From NCBI RefSeq assembly GCF_014652335.1, contig NZ_BMYP01000023.1:1-52991 (forward strand): DNA of 52,991 nucleotides. Reading direction: 5' to 3'. The translations under genes were made by a program, and so were the position numbers. The notes under the pieces are model-generated. The model worked only from the letters and a program-made list of their open reading frames with translations. It had not been told where the DNA came from and did no database searches. The stretch is from Vogesella fluminis (GTDB lineage Bacteria; Pseudomonadota; Gammaproteobacteria; Burkholderiales; Chromobacteriaceae). Within the stretch, counting starts at the first letter, position 1, and each line of letters starts with the position of its first letter. This document shows, piece after piece, positions 33,675 through 42,889 of the stretch.

Positions 33675-33716
33675 GTGTCGGCGCCATTTATCCGCTTTGT
33701 ATCAAAGCTGATACAA
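33675..33716 (-). promoter_or_regulatory. Shared regulatory box A, upstream of the EF-hand gene
   Basis: On the plus strand it opens GTGTCGGCGCC and continues with TTTATC, then GCTTTGTATC and GCTGATACA. Box B at 36114-36153 matches it closely, with GTGTCGGCGCC and GCTTTGTATC identical. It overlaps the last codons of the histidine kinase gene and lies about 80 bp upstream of the EF-hand start. TTGTATC-AAAGCT-GATACAA is also a local palindrome. Confidence 0.6.
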
Positions 33717-34820
33717 GGCGCCGTGCGCGTCGCGCGGCAGGGTCAGGCGCGCAACCAGGCCGCCCTGCGGCGCATTGTGCAGCGTCAGCGTGCCGCCCAT
33801 GCGCCGCGCCGCGTCGCGGGCGATGGCGAGGCCCAGGCCGACACCGCCGGTGTGGCGGTTGCGCGATTCTTCCAGCCGCACGAAGGGCTCGAACACCGAG
33901 CTCATGCGGTTTTCCGGAATGCCGGGGCCGTGGTCGCGGATCTCGATGCACACCGTATCGCCGCTCTGCTGCAGGTGGATGTCGGCGCGTTCGCCATAGC
34001 GCAGTGCGTTTTCCAGCAGGTTGTCGAGGCAGCGGCGCAGGCTGCCCGGCAGCGTCAGCAGGCTGTCGGTGTGGCCGTCGACGCTGACGTGGTGGCCCTG
34101 TTCCTGCGCGTCCTCGGCCAGCACCTGCAGCAGCGCGGTGATGTCCAGCAGCTGCCAGCTTTCCTGTTGCGATTCGTCGCGCAGGTAGGCCAGCGTCGCG
34201 TCCAGCATCGCGGTCATGTCGTCGATGTCCTTGCCCAGCCTGGCCTGTAGCTCGGCATCGTCCAGCTGTGCGCTGCGCAGGCGGATGCGGGTCAGCGGTG
34301 TGCGCAGGTCGTGCGAGACCGCGGCCAGGAAGCGGCTGCGCTCCGCCAGCTGCTGGCGCAGCTTGTCCTGCATGCGGTTGAACAGCCGCGCCGCCTGCCG
34401 CGTTTCCAGAGGCCCGCTTTCCGCTATCGGCGGCGCCTCCAGATTGTCGCCCAGCCGGGCCGCGGCCTGGGTCAGCTGCTGGATGGGGCGCGCCAGCCGC
34501 CGCGCGCCGTACCAGGCCAGCAGGCCGATGATCGCCAGCGTCACCAGCTGCGCCAGCCAGAATGGCGCCGGAAAGCGGTTGCGATTGTCCGGTGGCGGCG
34601 GTGGCGGCTGCTGCACGGTATCGCCGGGCGCCAGGGTTGGCCGCAGGCCGGCGCCGGGGGCGGTACGCTCCAGTGGCGGGCGCGGCGGCGGCTCGTCATG
34701 CGAAAAGTGCGGGCCGAAAAACAGCAGCAGGCTGGTCATCACCAGATGGGTGGTCAGCAGCGCCGCCACCACCAGCCCGAACAGGCGGGTGAAGACGGTA
34801 TCGGGAATCAGGCGTTTCAT
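33702..34820 (-). CDS. Two-component sensor histidine kinase
   Basis: 372 residues. TM1 (about 12-35), a short Pro-rich periplasmic segment (36-85), TM2 (about 87-104), HAMP, then HisKA with the phosphorylated His170 in AAVSHDLRTPLTR, and the ATPase domain (DNLLENALRYG, RDHGPGIP, GGVGLGLAIARD). The sensing loop is only about 50 residues and Pro-rich, so it may sense through partner proteins or membrane state. The response regulator gene overlaps its start as ATGA. The DUS-like copy at 34636 falls in the linker. The system resembles EnvZ/RstB-type kinases, but no specific name is justified. Confidence 0.93.
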   Translation of the reverse strand: MKRLIPDTVFTRLFGLVVAALLTTHLVMTSLLLFFGPHFSHDEPPPRPPLERTAPGAGLRPTLAPGDTVQQPPPPPPDNRNRFPAPFWLAQLVTLAIIGLLAWYGARRLARPIQQLTQAAARLGDNLEAPPIAESGPLETRQAARLFNRMQDKLRQQLAERSRFLAAVSHDLRTPLTRIRLRSAQLDDAELQARLGKDIDDMTAMLDATLAYLRDESQQESWQLLDITALLQVLAEDAQEQGHHVSVDGHTDSLLTLPGSLRRCLDNLLENALRYGERADIHLQQSGDTVCIEIRDHGPGIPENRMSSVFEPFVRLEESRNRHTGGVGLGLAIARDAARRMGGTLTLHNAPQGGLVARLTLPRDAHGALYQL

Positions 34821-35536
34821 TGGCGTACCTTGCAGTCAAACAGGTAACCCTCGCCGCGCACCGTCTTCAGCAGGCGCGGCGCTTTCGGGTCGTCGCCCAG
34901 CTTCTGGCGCAGGCGCGATACCAGCAGGTCGATGCTGCGGTCGAAGGCCTCCACCGTGCGCCCGCGCGCCGCGTCCAGCAGCTGCTCGCGGCTGAGGATG
35001 CGCTGCGGCCGCTCCAGGAAGGTGCACAGCAGCCGGTATTCGGCGTTCGACAGCGGCACCAGCAGCTGCTGCGGGGTGGTGAGTTCGCGCTTCAGGTGGC
35101 TCAGCGTCCAGCCGTCGAAGTGCACGTCCTGCTGCGGGTTGCCGTTGCCGCCGGCGGCGCTGCGCAGGCTGCGCCGCAGCACGGTATGGATGCGCGCCAC
35201 CAGTTCGCGCGGGTCGAACGGCTTCACCACGTAGTCGTCGGCGCCCAGCTCCAGCCCCACCACGCGGTCGGTGGCCTCGCCGCGCGCGGTGAGCATGATG
35301 ATGGGCAGCTCGCCCTCGCCGCGGATCTGGCGGCACAGCGCCAGGCCGTCCTCGCCGGGCAGCATCAGGTCCAGGATCACCAGGTCGAAGCGCTGCGCGG
35401 CCAGCGCCGCACGCATCGCCACGCCGTCGCCGACGCAGGTGCAGTGCATGGCGTAGGCCTGCAGGTACTGGCCGAGCAGGCTGCGGATCTCCGGGTCGTC
35501 GTCAACGATCAACAGGCGGGTGGCGGGGCGGGTCAT
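34817..35536 (-). CDS. OmpR-family response regulator
   Basis: 239 residues. Receiver domain with acidic pocket Asp12/Asp13, phosphoacceptor Asp56 (LVILDLMLPGEDG), TA motif and Lys in YVVKPFDPREL; then an OmpR-type winged helix (LSNAEYRLLCTFLERPQRILSREQLLDAARG, DRSIDLLVSRLRQKLGDDP, VRGEGYLF). It is encoded in one operon with the kinase (ATGA overlap) and a CpxP-like gene 38 bp upstream. The shared box at 36114-36153 contains about 10-11-bp-spaced TGTCGGC repeats that suit this regulator class. Confidence 0.94.
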   Translation of the reverse strand: MTRPATRLLIVDDDPEIRSLLGQYLQAYAMHCTCVGDGVAMRAALAAQRFDLVILDLMLPGEDGLALCRQIRGEGELPIIMLTARGEATDRVVGLELGADDYVVKPFDPRELVARIHTVLRRSLRSAAGGNGNPQQDVHFDGWTLSHLKRELTTPQQLLVPLSNAEYRLLCTFLERPQRILSREQLLDAARGRTVEAFDRSIDLLVSRLRQKLGDDPKAPRLLKTVRGEGYLFDCKVRQ

Positions 35537-35574
35537 GCGGGCTTCCGTTTCGGTTCGGTGGTGGGCAGCCGTGA

Positions 35575-36054
35575 TTATGGCTGATCCTGCGGCGCCGCCG
35601 GCACGGCAAGTTCGCTGTTCATGTGCGCCAGCAGGCCTTGCCGCACCAGGCTGGCCTGTTGCGCGTCCAGGCTGTCGAGGAAGGCGAGCCACGCGGCGGG
35701 CAGGGCGCCCGCCGTGTCGCTGGCCGCCACGCCGGTGCGCAGCGCGGCCGACAGGCTGCTGCTGTCGTCTTCCAGCTGCCGGCGCAGGGTCTGCTGCGCC
35801 TGTTGCCGCGCCTGGCGGCGGGTGGCCTGCGCGCTGAGCTCGGCGATGTCGGCCTTCAGCCACAGCGCCTGCTGTCTGGCGTTCAGTTGCAGATAGGGCA
35901 GCAGCGGCTCCAGCTGGCCGGCCAGGCCCGGTCGCGGGTGGTGGGCGCCGCTCTGGTGGGGCGGCGGGGCGACCGGCGGCTGCGCCAGCGCGCCGTGCAG
36001 CACGGTCAGGCAGAGCAGGGTGGCGAGCAGGCGCGGCAGGGCGGGACGTTTCAT
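35575..36054 (-). CDS. CpxP/Spy-like periplasmic protein
   Basis: 159 residues: signal peptide ([17 protein letters not shown]), a Pro/His-rich stretch ([18 protein letters not shown]), then a helical region [20 protein letters not shown] that matches the LTxxQ-type repeat of Spy/CpxP. Such proteins are chaperone-like inhibitors of sensor kinases in the periplasm. It is the first gene of the operon with the response regulator and kinase. AAAGGAAGCCACG precedes ATG 36054. The assignment rests on layout and a weak motif; a different helical periplasmic protein remains possible. Confidence 0.72.
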   Translation of the reverse strand: MKRPALPRLLATLLCLTVLHGALAQPPVAPPPHQSGAHHPRPGLAGQLEPLLPYLQLNARQQALWLKADIAELSAQATRRQARQQAQQTLRRQLEDDSSSLSAALRTGVAASDTAGALPAAWLAFLDSLDAQQASLVRQGLLAHMNSELAVPAAPQDQP

Positions 36055-36113
36055 CGTGGCTTCCTTTGCATAGGGACGGGGCATTCCCGCAGCCTGCAGT
36101 GTCCGCCGCCACC

Positions 36114-36153
36114 GTGTCGGCGCCTTGTCGGCTTTGTATCGGCGCTGACACAG
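36114..36153 (-). promoter_or_regulatory. Shared regulatory box B, upstream of the two-component operon
   Basis: Plus strand: GTGTCGGCGCC, TTGTCGGC, TTTGTATCGGCGC, TGACACAG. It has three direct TGTCGGC-like repeats about 10-11 bp apart and lies 60-100 bp upstream of the CpxP-like start. It matches box A at 33675-33716. The likely binder is the operon's own OmpR-type regulator, giving autoregulation. Confidence 0.6.
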
Positions 36154-36276
36154 TCGCGCCGCATGTGGGAAACGGATGGCGCAATCGGTCCGCAGGTGGT
36201 CGGCTTTGCGCCTCGCGGCCAGGGTTGGCCGCAGCCACAATGGTGTCATTCCCTGCCACTACCCGAGGAAAGCACC

Positions 36277-36846
36277 ATGTCCCGTTCCGCCCTGCTCGTG
36301 ATCGATGTCCAGGATTCCTTTCTGCAATGCCCGTACTGGGATGCCGCCGCCTTGCCCGCGTTTCGCGACCGGCTGCTGGCGCTGATAGACGGCGCCCGTG
36401 CGCGCGGCGTGCCGGTGGTGCATGTGTTGCACGAGGACGGTGACGGCCCGTTCGGCGCTGCCTCCGGTCTGGTGCGGCCGATGGCGTGGCTGCCGGACGG
36501 CGCCGACGTGACCTTTACCAAGCACGTGCACAACGCGTTTACCGATACCGGCCTGCAGGCGTGGCTGGCGGCGTGCGGCATCGACCGCCTGATCGTCAGC
36601 GGCATTCGCAGTGAACAGTGCTGCGAGACCACCACCCGCGTCGGCAGCGATCTCGGCTTTGCCGTCGATTACGTGTCGGAGGCGACGCTGACCTTTGCCA
36701 TGACCCATCCCGTCAGCGGCCGCGTCTACAGCCCGCAGGACATCATCGCCCGCACCGAGCTGGTGCTGGCCGGCCGCTTTGCCGAGATCCACCGCGTAGA
36801 CAGCGTGCTGGCGCGGCTGGACGCGGAGGAGGTGTGCCATGCTTGA
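36277..36846 (+). CDS. Isochorismatase-family cysteine hydrolase
   Basis: 189 residues with the catalytic triad Asp10 (LLVIDVQDSF), Lys82 (VTFTKHVHNAF) and Cys115 (GIRSEQCCETTTRVG). Family members hydrolyse amides such as nicotinamide or N-carbamoyl compounds, or vinyl ethers; the substrate is not predictable. GAGGAAAGCACC precedes ATG 36277. It overlaps the DUF1272 gene by 8 bp. A DUS-like copy lies upstream (36224). It is divergent from the CpxP-like operon. Confidence 0.9.
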   Translation: MSRSALLVIDVQDSFLQCPYWDAAALPAFRDRLLALIDGARARGVPVVHVLHEDGDGPFGAASGLVRPMAWLPDGADVTFTKHVHNAFTDTGLQAWLAACGIDRLIVSGIRSEQCCETTTRVGSDLGFAVDYVSEATLTFAMTHPVSGRVYSPQDIIARTELVLAGRFAEIHRVDSVLARLDAEEVCHA

Positions 36847-37072
36847 GCTGCGCCCCGGCTGCGAGCTGTGCGATACCGATCTGCCGGCCGATCTGCCCGG
36901 CGCCTTCATCTGCAGCTTCGAGTGCACCTTCTGCCACGACTGCGCGGCGCGTTTGGAGCATTGCTGTCCCAATTGTGGCGGCGAGCTGCTGCCGCGGCCG
37001 TGGCGAACGGGCGCGAGGCTGGCGGCCAAGCCGGCCAGCACGCAGCGCGTGGTCAAGCCGCGCCCGCTGTAG
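36839..37072 (+). CDS. DUF1272 zinc-ribbon-like small protein
   Basis: 77 residues with Cys pairs CELC, CTFCHDC and CCPNCGGEL that look like a double zinc-binding fold, followed by a basic tail. This is the DUF1272 pattern (LELRPGCELCDTDLP...AFICSFECTFC). The function is unknown. It starts inside the isochorismatase gene, so the two are translationally coupled. Confidence 0.88.
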   Translation: MLELRPGCELCDTDLPADLPGAFICSFECTFCHDCAARLEHCCPNCGGELLPRPWRTGARLAAKPASTQRVVKPRPL

Positions 37073-37192
37073 CCACGCCATCGTGAACACACTGTCGCTG
37101 TTGCCACCGGCATGGCTGGCGTAAGGTAGCAGGCTGGGTTTCCCCGCCCGGCCGCCGAGGTGGCTAGGCACAACTTCGCAGGAGCAAAGGCC

Positions 37193-38086
37193 ATGAACTG
37201 GCAAGACCGACTGATTGCCCTCGCCATCGTCGCGGTGTGGGGCTTCTGTTTCGTGGTGATCAAGTGGGGCGTGGCCGGCGTGCCGCCGTTCCTGCTCGGC
37301 GCGCTGCGCTTTGCCGCGGCGGCGGGCATCGGCCTCTTGTTCGTGCGCCGCCCCGCTATCCCGTGGCGCTGGCTGGCGCTGTACGGGCTGTCGGTCGGCC
37401 TCGGCCAGTTCGCCTGCCTGTTCACCGCCATCAAGCTGGGCATGCCGGTGGGCCTCGCCTCCATCGTGCTGCAGTCGCAGGCCTTCCTCACGCTGCTGAT
37501 CGCGATGCTGTGGCTGAGGGAGTCGTTCTCGGCCTGGCAACTGGCCGGTTTGCTGATCGGTAGTGCCGGGCTATACCTGATCGGCGGCCTCGGCGCCGCC
37601 GGCTTGCCGCTGTCGGGCTTCGTGCTGACGCTGTGCGCCGCCGCCAGCTGGGCGCTGTCCAATGTGGTGGTGCGCCGCATCGTCGCCGCCGGCTTCAAGC
37701 CTGACATGCTGGGGCTGGTGGTGTGGAGCAGCCTGGTCCCTGTCGTGCCGTTTTTCGCGCTGTCGGCGCTGTTCGAGGCTGACAACATCGTGTGGGCGCA
37801 GGTGTTCAGCGGCAAGAGCCTGTTCGCCATCGCCTATCTGGCGCTGATCGCCACCCTGTTCGGCTACGGCCAGTGGAGCAAGCTGTTAAGCCGCCATGCG
37901 GCCAACGTGGTGGCGCCGTACTCGCTGCTGGTGCCGTTCTTCGGCGTGCTGTCGGCGGCGCTGGTGCTGGGTGAGCGGCTGAGCTTCTGGCAACTGGCCG
38001 GCGGCGGCGTGCTGCTGGCCGGCCTCGCGGTCAACGTGTTCGGCGCGCGGCTGCTGGCCTTGCTGCGCAAGCCGCAGCCGGCGTAA
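37193..38086 (+). CDS. EamA/DMT-family transporter
   Basis: 297 residues with about ten hydrophobic helices in two EamA halves (WGFCFVVIKWGVAGVPPF; LWLRESFSAWQLAG; second half with VVRRIVAAG, LGERLSFWQLAGGGVLLAGL). Drug/metabolite transporters of this type export amino acids or related metabolites such as O-acetylserine. GCAGGAGCAAAGGCC precedes ATG 37193. A DUS-like word (37897) is embedded in the coding region and another (38088) sits 2 bp after the stop. Confidence 0.92.
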   Translation: MNWQDRLIALAIVAVWGFCFVVIKWGVAGVPPFLLGALRFAAAAGIGLLFVRRPAIPWRWLALYGLSVGLGQFACLFTAIKLGMPVGLASIVLQSQAFLTLLIAMLWLRESFSAWQLAGLLIGSAGLYLIGGLGAAGLPLSGFVLTLCAAASWALSNVVVRRIVAAGFKPDMLGLVVWSSLVPVVPFFALSALFEADNIVWAQVFSGKSLFAIAYLALIATLFGYGQWSKLLSRHAANVVAPYSLLVPFFGVLSAALVLGERLSFWQLAGGGVLLAGLAVNVFGARLLALLRKPQPA

Positions 38087-38121
38087 GGTTGGCCGCATCA
38101 ATTATTACCGGGAGAGACACC

Positions 38122-38319
38122 ATGAAACTGTACCGACTGCTGACCGGCCCCGACGACGCCGCCTTCTGCCACCGCGTCAGCGAGGCGCTGAACCGCGGCT
38201 GGCAGCTGCACGGCAACCCGGCGCTGACCTTCAACGGCGAGCGCGTGATCGCGGCGCAGGCGATCGTGAAAGAGGTCGACGGCGAGTACGTGCCGGAGAT
38301 CCGGCTGGGCGAGCTGTAG
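38122..38319 (+). CDS. DUF1737 small protein
   Basis: 65 residues. LYRLLTGPDDAAFCHRVSEALNRGWQLHG is the DUF1737 signature, with VIAAQAIVKEV following. The function is unknown. A GGGAGAG ribosome site precedes ATG 38122. It lies 35 bp after the EamA gene, with a DUS-like copy between. Confidence 0.88.
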   Translation: MKLYRLLTGPDDAAFCHRVSEALNRGWQLHGNPALTFNGERVIAAQAIVKEVDGEYVPEIRLGEL

Positions 38320-38433
38320 CCGGCACCAATCTTGGCCGCAACGGCCGCAGCTTTGGCTGCCGCCGCTGTCCGCAATGCAGCAGCCGGCGCGATAACCCCG
38401 TACAATCCGGCCATTGTTTTTGCGGTACACCCC

Positions 38434-39390
38434 ATGAAAGCCACACCCAAACCGACCGGCAAAGCCGGTCTGCACCCGCGCAATGCCCATCGCCAGCGCT
38501 ATGACTTCCCGGCGCTGATCGCCAGCCTGCCGGAGCTGGCCGCCTTTGTGCGCCCCAACGACTACGGCGACGACAGCGTCGACTTTGCCGATCCGGCGGC
38601 GGTGAAGGCGCTGAACCGCGCGCTGCTGGCGCACTACTACGGCATCGGCTTCTGGGATCTGCCGCCGGGCTACCTGTGCCCGCCGATTCCGGGGCGCGCC
38701 GACTACATCCACCATCTGGCCGATCTGCTCGCCGACTGCAACGGCGGCACGGTGCCGCCACGCGTCAACGTGCTCGATGTCGGCGTCGGCGCCAACTGCG
38801 TGTATCCGATCATCGGCCGCAGCGTGTACGGCTGGCGCTTCGTCGGCAGCGACATCGACCCGGTGTCGCTGAAAGCGGCGAAGGCGATTGCCGATTTCAA
38901 CCCGGCGCTGTCCGGTGCGCTGACGCTGCGGCTGCAGGCCGACGCGGGCAAGGTGTTTGCCGGCGTCATCCAGCGCAAGGACCGTTTCGACGTCACGCTG
39001 TGCAACCCGCCGTTCCACGCCTCGGCGGAAGAGGCGGAGGCGGTGTCGCGGCGCAAGGTGACCAACCTCACCGGCGAGGTGCCGGACAAGCCGGTGCTGA
39101 ATTTCGGCGGCCAGCACGCCGAGCTGTGGTGCGACGGCGGCGAAGTCGCCTTCCTGCGCAACATGGCGCAGGAGAGCCGCGAGTTTGCCGAGCAGTGCTG
39201 CTGGTTCACCTCGCTGGTGTCGCGCGAGGCGCACCTGCACGAGCTGTACCGCCAGTTGCGCAAGCTGGGCGCGAAACAGGTCAAGACCATCGACATGGCG
39301 CAGGGGCAAAAGATCAGCCGTTTCGTGGCGTGGACCTTCCTCGACAACGCGGCGATGGCCGAGTGGCGCGAGGAGCGCTGGCAGGGCTGA
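38434..39390 (+). CDS. rlmF: 23S rRNA (adenine(1618)-N6)-methyltransferase
   Basis: A 318-residue SAM-dependent enzyme that methylates A1618 of 23S r[20 protein letters not shown] and [21 protein letters not shown] are the diagnostic start; SAM motif [14 protein letters not shown] and catalytic NPPFHAS follow. The length fits RlmF. The in-frame ATG 38332 upstream gives an Ala-rich extension and is unlikely; TACAAT at 38401 may be a -10 box. A bidirectional terminator follows at 39417. Confidence 0.95.
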   Translation: MKATPKPTGKAGLHPRNAHRQRYDFPALIASLPELAAFVRPNDYGDDSVDFADPAAVKALNRALLAHYYGIGFWDLPPGYLCPPIPGRADYIHHLADLLADCNGGTVPPRVNVLDVGVGANCVYPIIGRSVYGWRFVGSDIDPVSLKAAKAIADFNPALSGALTLRLQADAGKVFAGVIQRKDRFDVTLCNPPFHASAEEAEAVSRRKVTNLTGEVPDKPVLNFGGQHAELWCDGGEVAFLRNMAQESREFAEQCCWFTSLVSREAHLHELYRQLRKLGAKQVKTIDMAQGQKISRFVAWTFLDNAAMAEWREERWQG

Positions 39391-39416
39391 GGCCTGGCCG
39401 CGCTTGGCTCCATATG

Positions 39417-39453
39417 AAAAACCCCGCCGGTACGAACCGGGCGGGGTTTTTTT
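39417..39453. terminator. Bidirectional intrinsic terminator
   Basis: AAAAACCCCGCC and GGGCGGGGTTTTTTT pair across a 10-nt loop between the convergent rlmF and helicase genes. U-tracts exist in both directions. Confidence 0.88.
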
Positions 39454-39474
39454 CTTGCCGGTGCGCAGCCCGGC

Positions 39475-40728
39475 TCAGTCCGGCTTGGCGACCTGTTGCG
39501 CGGCGGCTTCTGCGGCGGCGGCGCGCAGCTTGTCCTTCTTGCTCGGGCGCTTGCCCTTGATGCCACCGTTGTCGTCGGCTGCGGCCAACCTTGGCGACGG
39601 CTGGTCGGTGGGGATGAAGCCGGCCAGCTGTTCGCGCGGCAGTTTCAGTTGCAGTCGCTTCTCGATCAGGCGGAAGTGGGCACGGCTGTCGGCGTCGATC
39701 AGGCTGATGGCGAGGCCGCTTTCGCCGGCGCGGCCGGTGCGGCCGATGCGGTGGGTGTAGTCCTGCGGCGAGCGCGGCAGGTCGTAGTTGATCACCACCG
39801 GCAGCGCCGGGATGTCGATGCCGCGCGCGGCGAGATCGGTGGCGACGATCACCTGCAGCGTGCCGTCCTTCAGGTTCTCCAGCACCCGCTCGCGGCGGCC
39901 TTGCGCCAGCTCGCCGAACAGCGCGGCGGCGCGGATGCCCTCGCGCTGCAGCGTCTGCGCCAGCTCGGCGGCCCCCTGCTTGCTGGCGACGAAGACCAGC
40001 ATCCGCGCGCCATCCTGCTCGGCGATCAGCCGGCACAGCAGCGGGGTACGCTGGCGGCTATCGACCTCGATCGCGCGCTGGCGGATGTCCGGCGCCTGTT
40101 CCGCGATGTGGATGCGCTGCGCGTCGCTGAGCAGCCTTGTTGCCAGCTGCTGCACGTTGGCCGCAAAGGTTGCGGAGAACAGCAGCGTCTGGCGTTGCGC
40201 CGGCAGTTCGGCCAGCACCTGTTCCAGCTCGTCGGCAAAGCCCTGTTCCAGCAGGCGGTCGGCCTCGTCCAGCACCAGGGTGCACACCTGTTCCAGGCGC
40301 AGCGCGTTGTTGGCCTGCAGCTCCAGCAGCCGGCCGGGGGTGGCGACGATGATGTCGGCGCCGCCGCGCAGCGCCATCAGTTGCGGATTGAGCGACACCC
40401 CGCCGTAGACGGTGACGATCTTCGGCGGTGGCAGATGGCGGGCCAGCTGTTGCAGCACGCTGCCGACCTGTTGCGCCAGCTCGCGCGTCGGCAGCAGCAC
40501 CAGCAGCGTCGGCTGCTTGCCGTCATGGCGGCCGTGCTGCCAGCGCTGCAACAGCGGCAGGCAGTAGGCGGCGGTCTTGCCGGAGCCGGTGCGGGCGGTG
40601 GCCAGCAGGTCGCGGCCGTGCAGGATCGCCGGGATCGCCTCGCGCTGGATGGCGGTGGCGGTGTGGAAGCCCTGTTCGTCCAGCGCGTGCAGCAGCGCCG
40701 GGTCAAGGCCGAGGGTGGAAAAGGGCAT
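39475..40728 (-). CDS. RhlE-like DEAD-box RNA helicase
   Basis: 417 residues. Q motif (FSTLGLDPALLHALDEQGFHTATAIQREAIP), Walker A ATARTGSGKTAAY, PTRELAQQ, TPGRLLEL, DEAD box, SATF, then the second RecA domain with ATDLAARGIDIP and HRIGRTGRAG. A short basic C-terminal tail (KGKRPSKKDKLRAAA) follows. It acts in RNA unwinding for ribosome assembly or RNA decay. The RhlE subfamily is a guess from short length and motif style. DUS-like copies lie at 39580 and 40156. Confidence 0.93.
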   Translation of the reverse strand: MPFSTLGLDPALLHALDEQGFHTATAIQREAIPAILHGRDLLATARTGSGKTAAYCLPLLQRWQHGRHDGKQPTLLVLLPTRELAQQVGSVLQQLARHLPPPKIVTVYGGVSLNPQLMALRGGADIIVATPGRLLELQANNALRLEQVCTLVLDEADRLLEQGFADELEQVLAELPAQRQTLLFSATFAANVQQLATRLLSDAQRIHIAEQAPDIRQRAIEVDSRQRTPLLCRLIAEQDGARMLVFVASKQGAAELAQTLQREGIRAAALFGELAQGRRERVLENLKDGTLQVIVATDLAARGIDIPALPVVINYDLPRSPQDYTHRIGRTGRAGESGLAISLIDADSRAHFRLIEKRLQLKLPREQLAGFIPTDQPSPRLAAADDNGGIKGKRPSKKDKLRAAAAEAAAQQVAKPD

Positions 40729-40917
40729 GGGCGGGGGCGGGGCGTGAATTCGTGAAGGCGGCAGTCTACGGCTTTTGTGTGCGCGCTACCATGTTGATAT
40801 CCGGTGGCAGGCCGGTGCCGTACGGGAAAGTGCAGCGGCTTTGACCTGGCGCATTCGCTGCCGTTAGCGGACATGATAGAAAGCGGGCTGTGTTCATTTC
40901 TGCGACCGTTTCCGGCC

Positions 40918-41547
40918 ATGTTCCGACTGCAATTCGACCTCGACCGCATCATCGGCACCCTGGAGCGCGAGGGTTGGGTGGTGATCCCCAACGCGCTGTC
41001 CGCCACGATCACTGCCAACCTGCGTACCGCCTGTCTCGACATGTGGCGGCAGGGCCTGTTCCACGAGGCTGCTACCGGTCGCGCCAGCGGCCAGGCGTGC
41101 CGTGCCGAAATCCGGGCGGATTCGGTGCTGTGGCTGGACCAGGTGGCGGCGTTGCCGGCAGTACAGGCCTACAACGCGGCGATGGACGACATCATGCAGG
41201 CGGTCAATCGCGGCCTGTACCTCGGCCTCGTCGAGCTGGAGTCGCACTTCGCCGTGTACCCGGAGGGCGCGTTCTACAAGAAACATCTGGACCGCTTCCG
41301 CGACGACGACGCGCGCACGCTGACCACGGTGTTTTATCTGAATGAAGGTTGGCCGCAGCAGGCCGGCGGCCAGATCCGCCTGTACCTGGACGCCGACTGC
41401 CGCGAGTTCGTCGATGTCGGGCCGGAAGCCGGCACGCTGGTGCTGTTCCTGGCCGACCGCTTCTGGCACGAGGTGCTGCCGGCGCGGCAGCAGCGGTTGT
41501 CGGTCACCGGCTGGTACCGCCGCCGTCGCAGCAGCATGCCGTGGTGA
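40918..41547 (+). CDS. 2OG-Fe(II) oxygenase-family protein
   Basis: 209 residues with a double-stranded beta-helix core. The iron triad is probably His and Asp in FYKKHLDRF, plus the late His in FWHEVLPA; the Arg in RLSVTGWYRRR binds 2-oxoglutarate. The style resembles SM-20/PHD-type prolyl hydroxylases. The target is unknown. ATG 40918 and ATG 40873 compete, and neither has a strong ribosome site. It is divergent from the helicase gene across 189 bp in which I see no gene. One DUS-like copy is at 41348. Confidence 0.86.
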   Translation: MFRLQFDLDRIIGTLEREGWVVIPNALSATITANLRTACLDMWRQGLFHEAATGRASGQACRAEIRADSVLWLDQVAALPAVQAYNAAMDDIMQAVNRGLYLGLVELESHFAVYPEGAFYKKHLDRFRDDDARTLTTVFYLNEGWPQQAGGQIRLYLDADCREFVDVGPEAGTLVLFLADRFWHEVLPARQQRLSVTGWYRRRRSSMPW

Positions 41548-41568
41548 GCATGCATCATCACAGCGCAG

Positions 41569-41590
41569 GCGCCCATGGGGCGCTTTTTTT
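41569..41590 (+). terminator. Intrinsic terminator after the oxygenase gene
   Basis: GCGCCC, a 3-nt loop and GGGCGC followed by seven T. The run joins a DUS-like copy at 41590-41599. Confidence 0.8.
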
Positions 41591-41680
41591 GCGGCCAACG
41601 TTGGCGGAAGCATGGCCTGCCGGCCTTGCCGTTTGGTGAATCGTTACACCGTGCAAGCACCGGCAGCGTTGCCGGTCCGT

Positions 41681-41693
41681 GCTAGAATCAGCG
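41681..41693 (+). promoter_or_regulatory. aroC promoter -10 region
   Basis: GCTAGAATCAGCG contains a TAGAAT -10-like hexamer 34 bp before the aroC start. The identical 13-mer precedes the tRNA-Leu gene at 52346. No convincing -35 is seen here. Confidence 0.45.
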
Positions 41694-41726
41694 GCGATCA
41701 CCAAATAATAGGCAAGGGATAAAGCG

Positions 41727-42827
41727 ATGTCTGGCAATAGCATGGGCCTGCTGTTTACTGTTACTTCATTCGGCGAAAGCCACGGGCCGGGCATCGGCTG
41801 CGTGGTGGATGGCTGCCCGCCGGGCATGGCCCTGTGCGAGGCCGACATCCAGGCCGAGCTGGACCGCCGCAAGCCCGGCACCAGCCGCCACGTGACCCAG
41901 CGGCGCGAGCCAGATACGGTGGAAATCCTGTCCGGCGTGTACGAGGGCAGGACCACCGGCACGCCGATCGCGCTGCTGATCCGCAATACCGATCAGCGTT
42001 CGCGCGACTACGGCAATATCGCCGACACCTTCCGCCCCGGCCACGCCGACTACACCTACTGGCACAAGTACGGCATCCGCGACCCGCGCGGCGGCGGCCG
42101 TTCCTCGGCGCGCGAGACCGCGGTACGGGTCGCTGCCGGTGCCATTGCCAAGAAGTGGCTGCATGAACAGTACGGCATCGTGATCCGCGGCCACATGACG
42201 CAGATCGGCGACATCGAGATCCCGTTCCGGAGCTGGGACGTGGTGAACGACAACCCGTTCTTCGCCGCCGACGAGAGCAAGGTGGACGAGCTGGAAGCGT
42301 ACATGGACAGCATCCGCAAGAGTCTGGACTCGGTCGGCGCGCGCCTGCGCGTGGTGGCCGAGAACGTGCCGGTGGGCTGGGGCGAGCCGGTGTACGACCG
42401 CCTGGATGCCGACATCGCTTATGCGATGATGAACATCAACGCGGTGAAGGGCGTCGAGATCGGCGCCGGCTTCGGCTGCGTGACCCAGCGCGGCAGCGAG
42501 CACGGCGACGAGCTGACGCCCGAGGGCTTTGCCAGCAATCATGCCGGCGGCGTGCTGGGCGGCATTTCCACCGGCCAGGACATCGACGTGTCGATGGCCA
42601 TCAAGCCGACCTCGTCCATCGCGCAGCCGCGCCGCTCCATCGACAAGGCCGGCGAGGCGATTATGGTCGAGACCCACGGCCGCCACGACCCGTGCGTCGG
42701 CATCCGCGCCACGCCGATCGCCGAGGCGATGCTGGCGCTGGTGCTGATCGACCATGCACTGCGCCACCGCGCGCAATGCGGCGACGTGCAGGTCGCTACC
42801 CCGCGCATTCCCGGTCGCATCGGCTAG
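41727..42827 (+). CDS. aroC: Chorismate synthase
   Basis: A 366-residue last enzyme of the shikimate pathway, making chorismate from EPSP with reduced flavin. [18 protein letters not shown], the RRxPG motif ([17 protein letters not shown]), [18 protein letters not shown] and [11 protein letters not shown] are the family signatures. The length is typical. AAGGGATAAAGCG precedes ATG 41727. It is followed 62 bp later by the HDOD gene with its own leader. Confidence 0.97.
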   Translation: MSGNSMGLLFTVTSFGESHGPGIGCVVDGCPPGMALCEADIQAELDRRKPGTSRHVTQRREPDTVEILSGVYEGRTTGTPIALLIRNTDQRSRDYGNIADTFRPGHADYTYWHKYGIRDPRGGGRSSARETAVRVAAGAIAKKWLHEQYGIVIRGHMTQIGDIEIPFRSWDVVNDNPFFAADESKVDELEAYMDSIRKSLDSVGARLRVVAENVPVGWGEPVYDRLDADIAYAMMNINAVKGVEIGAGFGCVTQRGSEHGDELTPEGFASNHAGGVLGGISTGQDIDVSMAIKPTSSIAQPRRSIDKAGEAIMVETHGRHDPCVGIRATPIAEAMLALVLIDHALRHRAQCGDVQVATPRIPGRIG

Positions 42828-42889
42828 ACACTGTTTCATCCAGGAGGCGGCGCCAGGCTGCCCGCCGCTCGCACACAGTAGGGTTTGTC

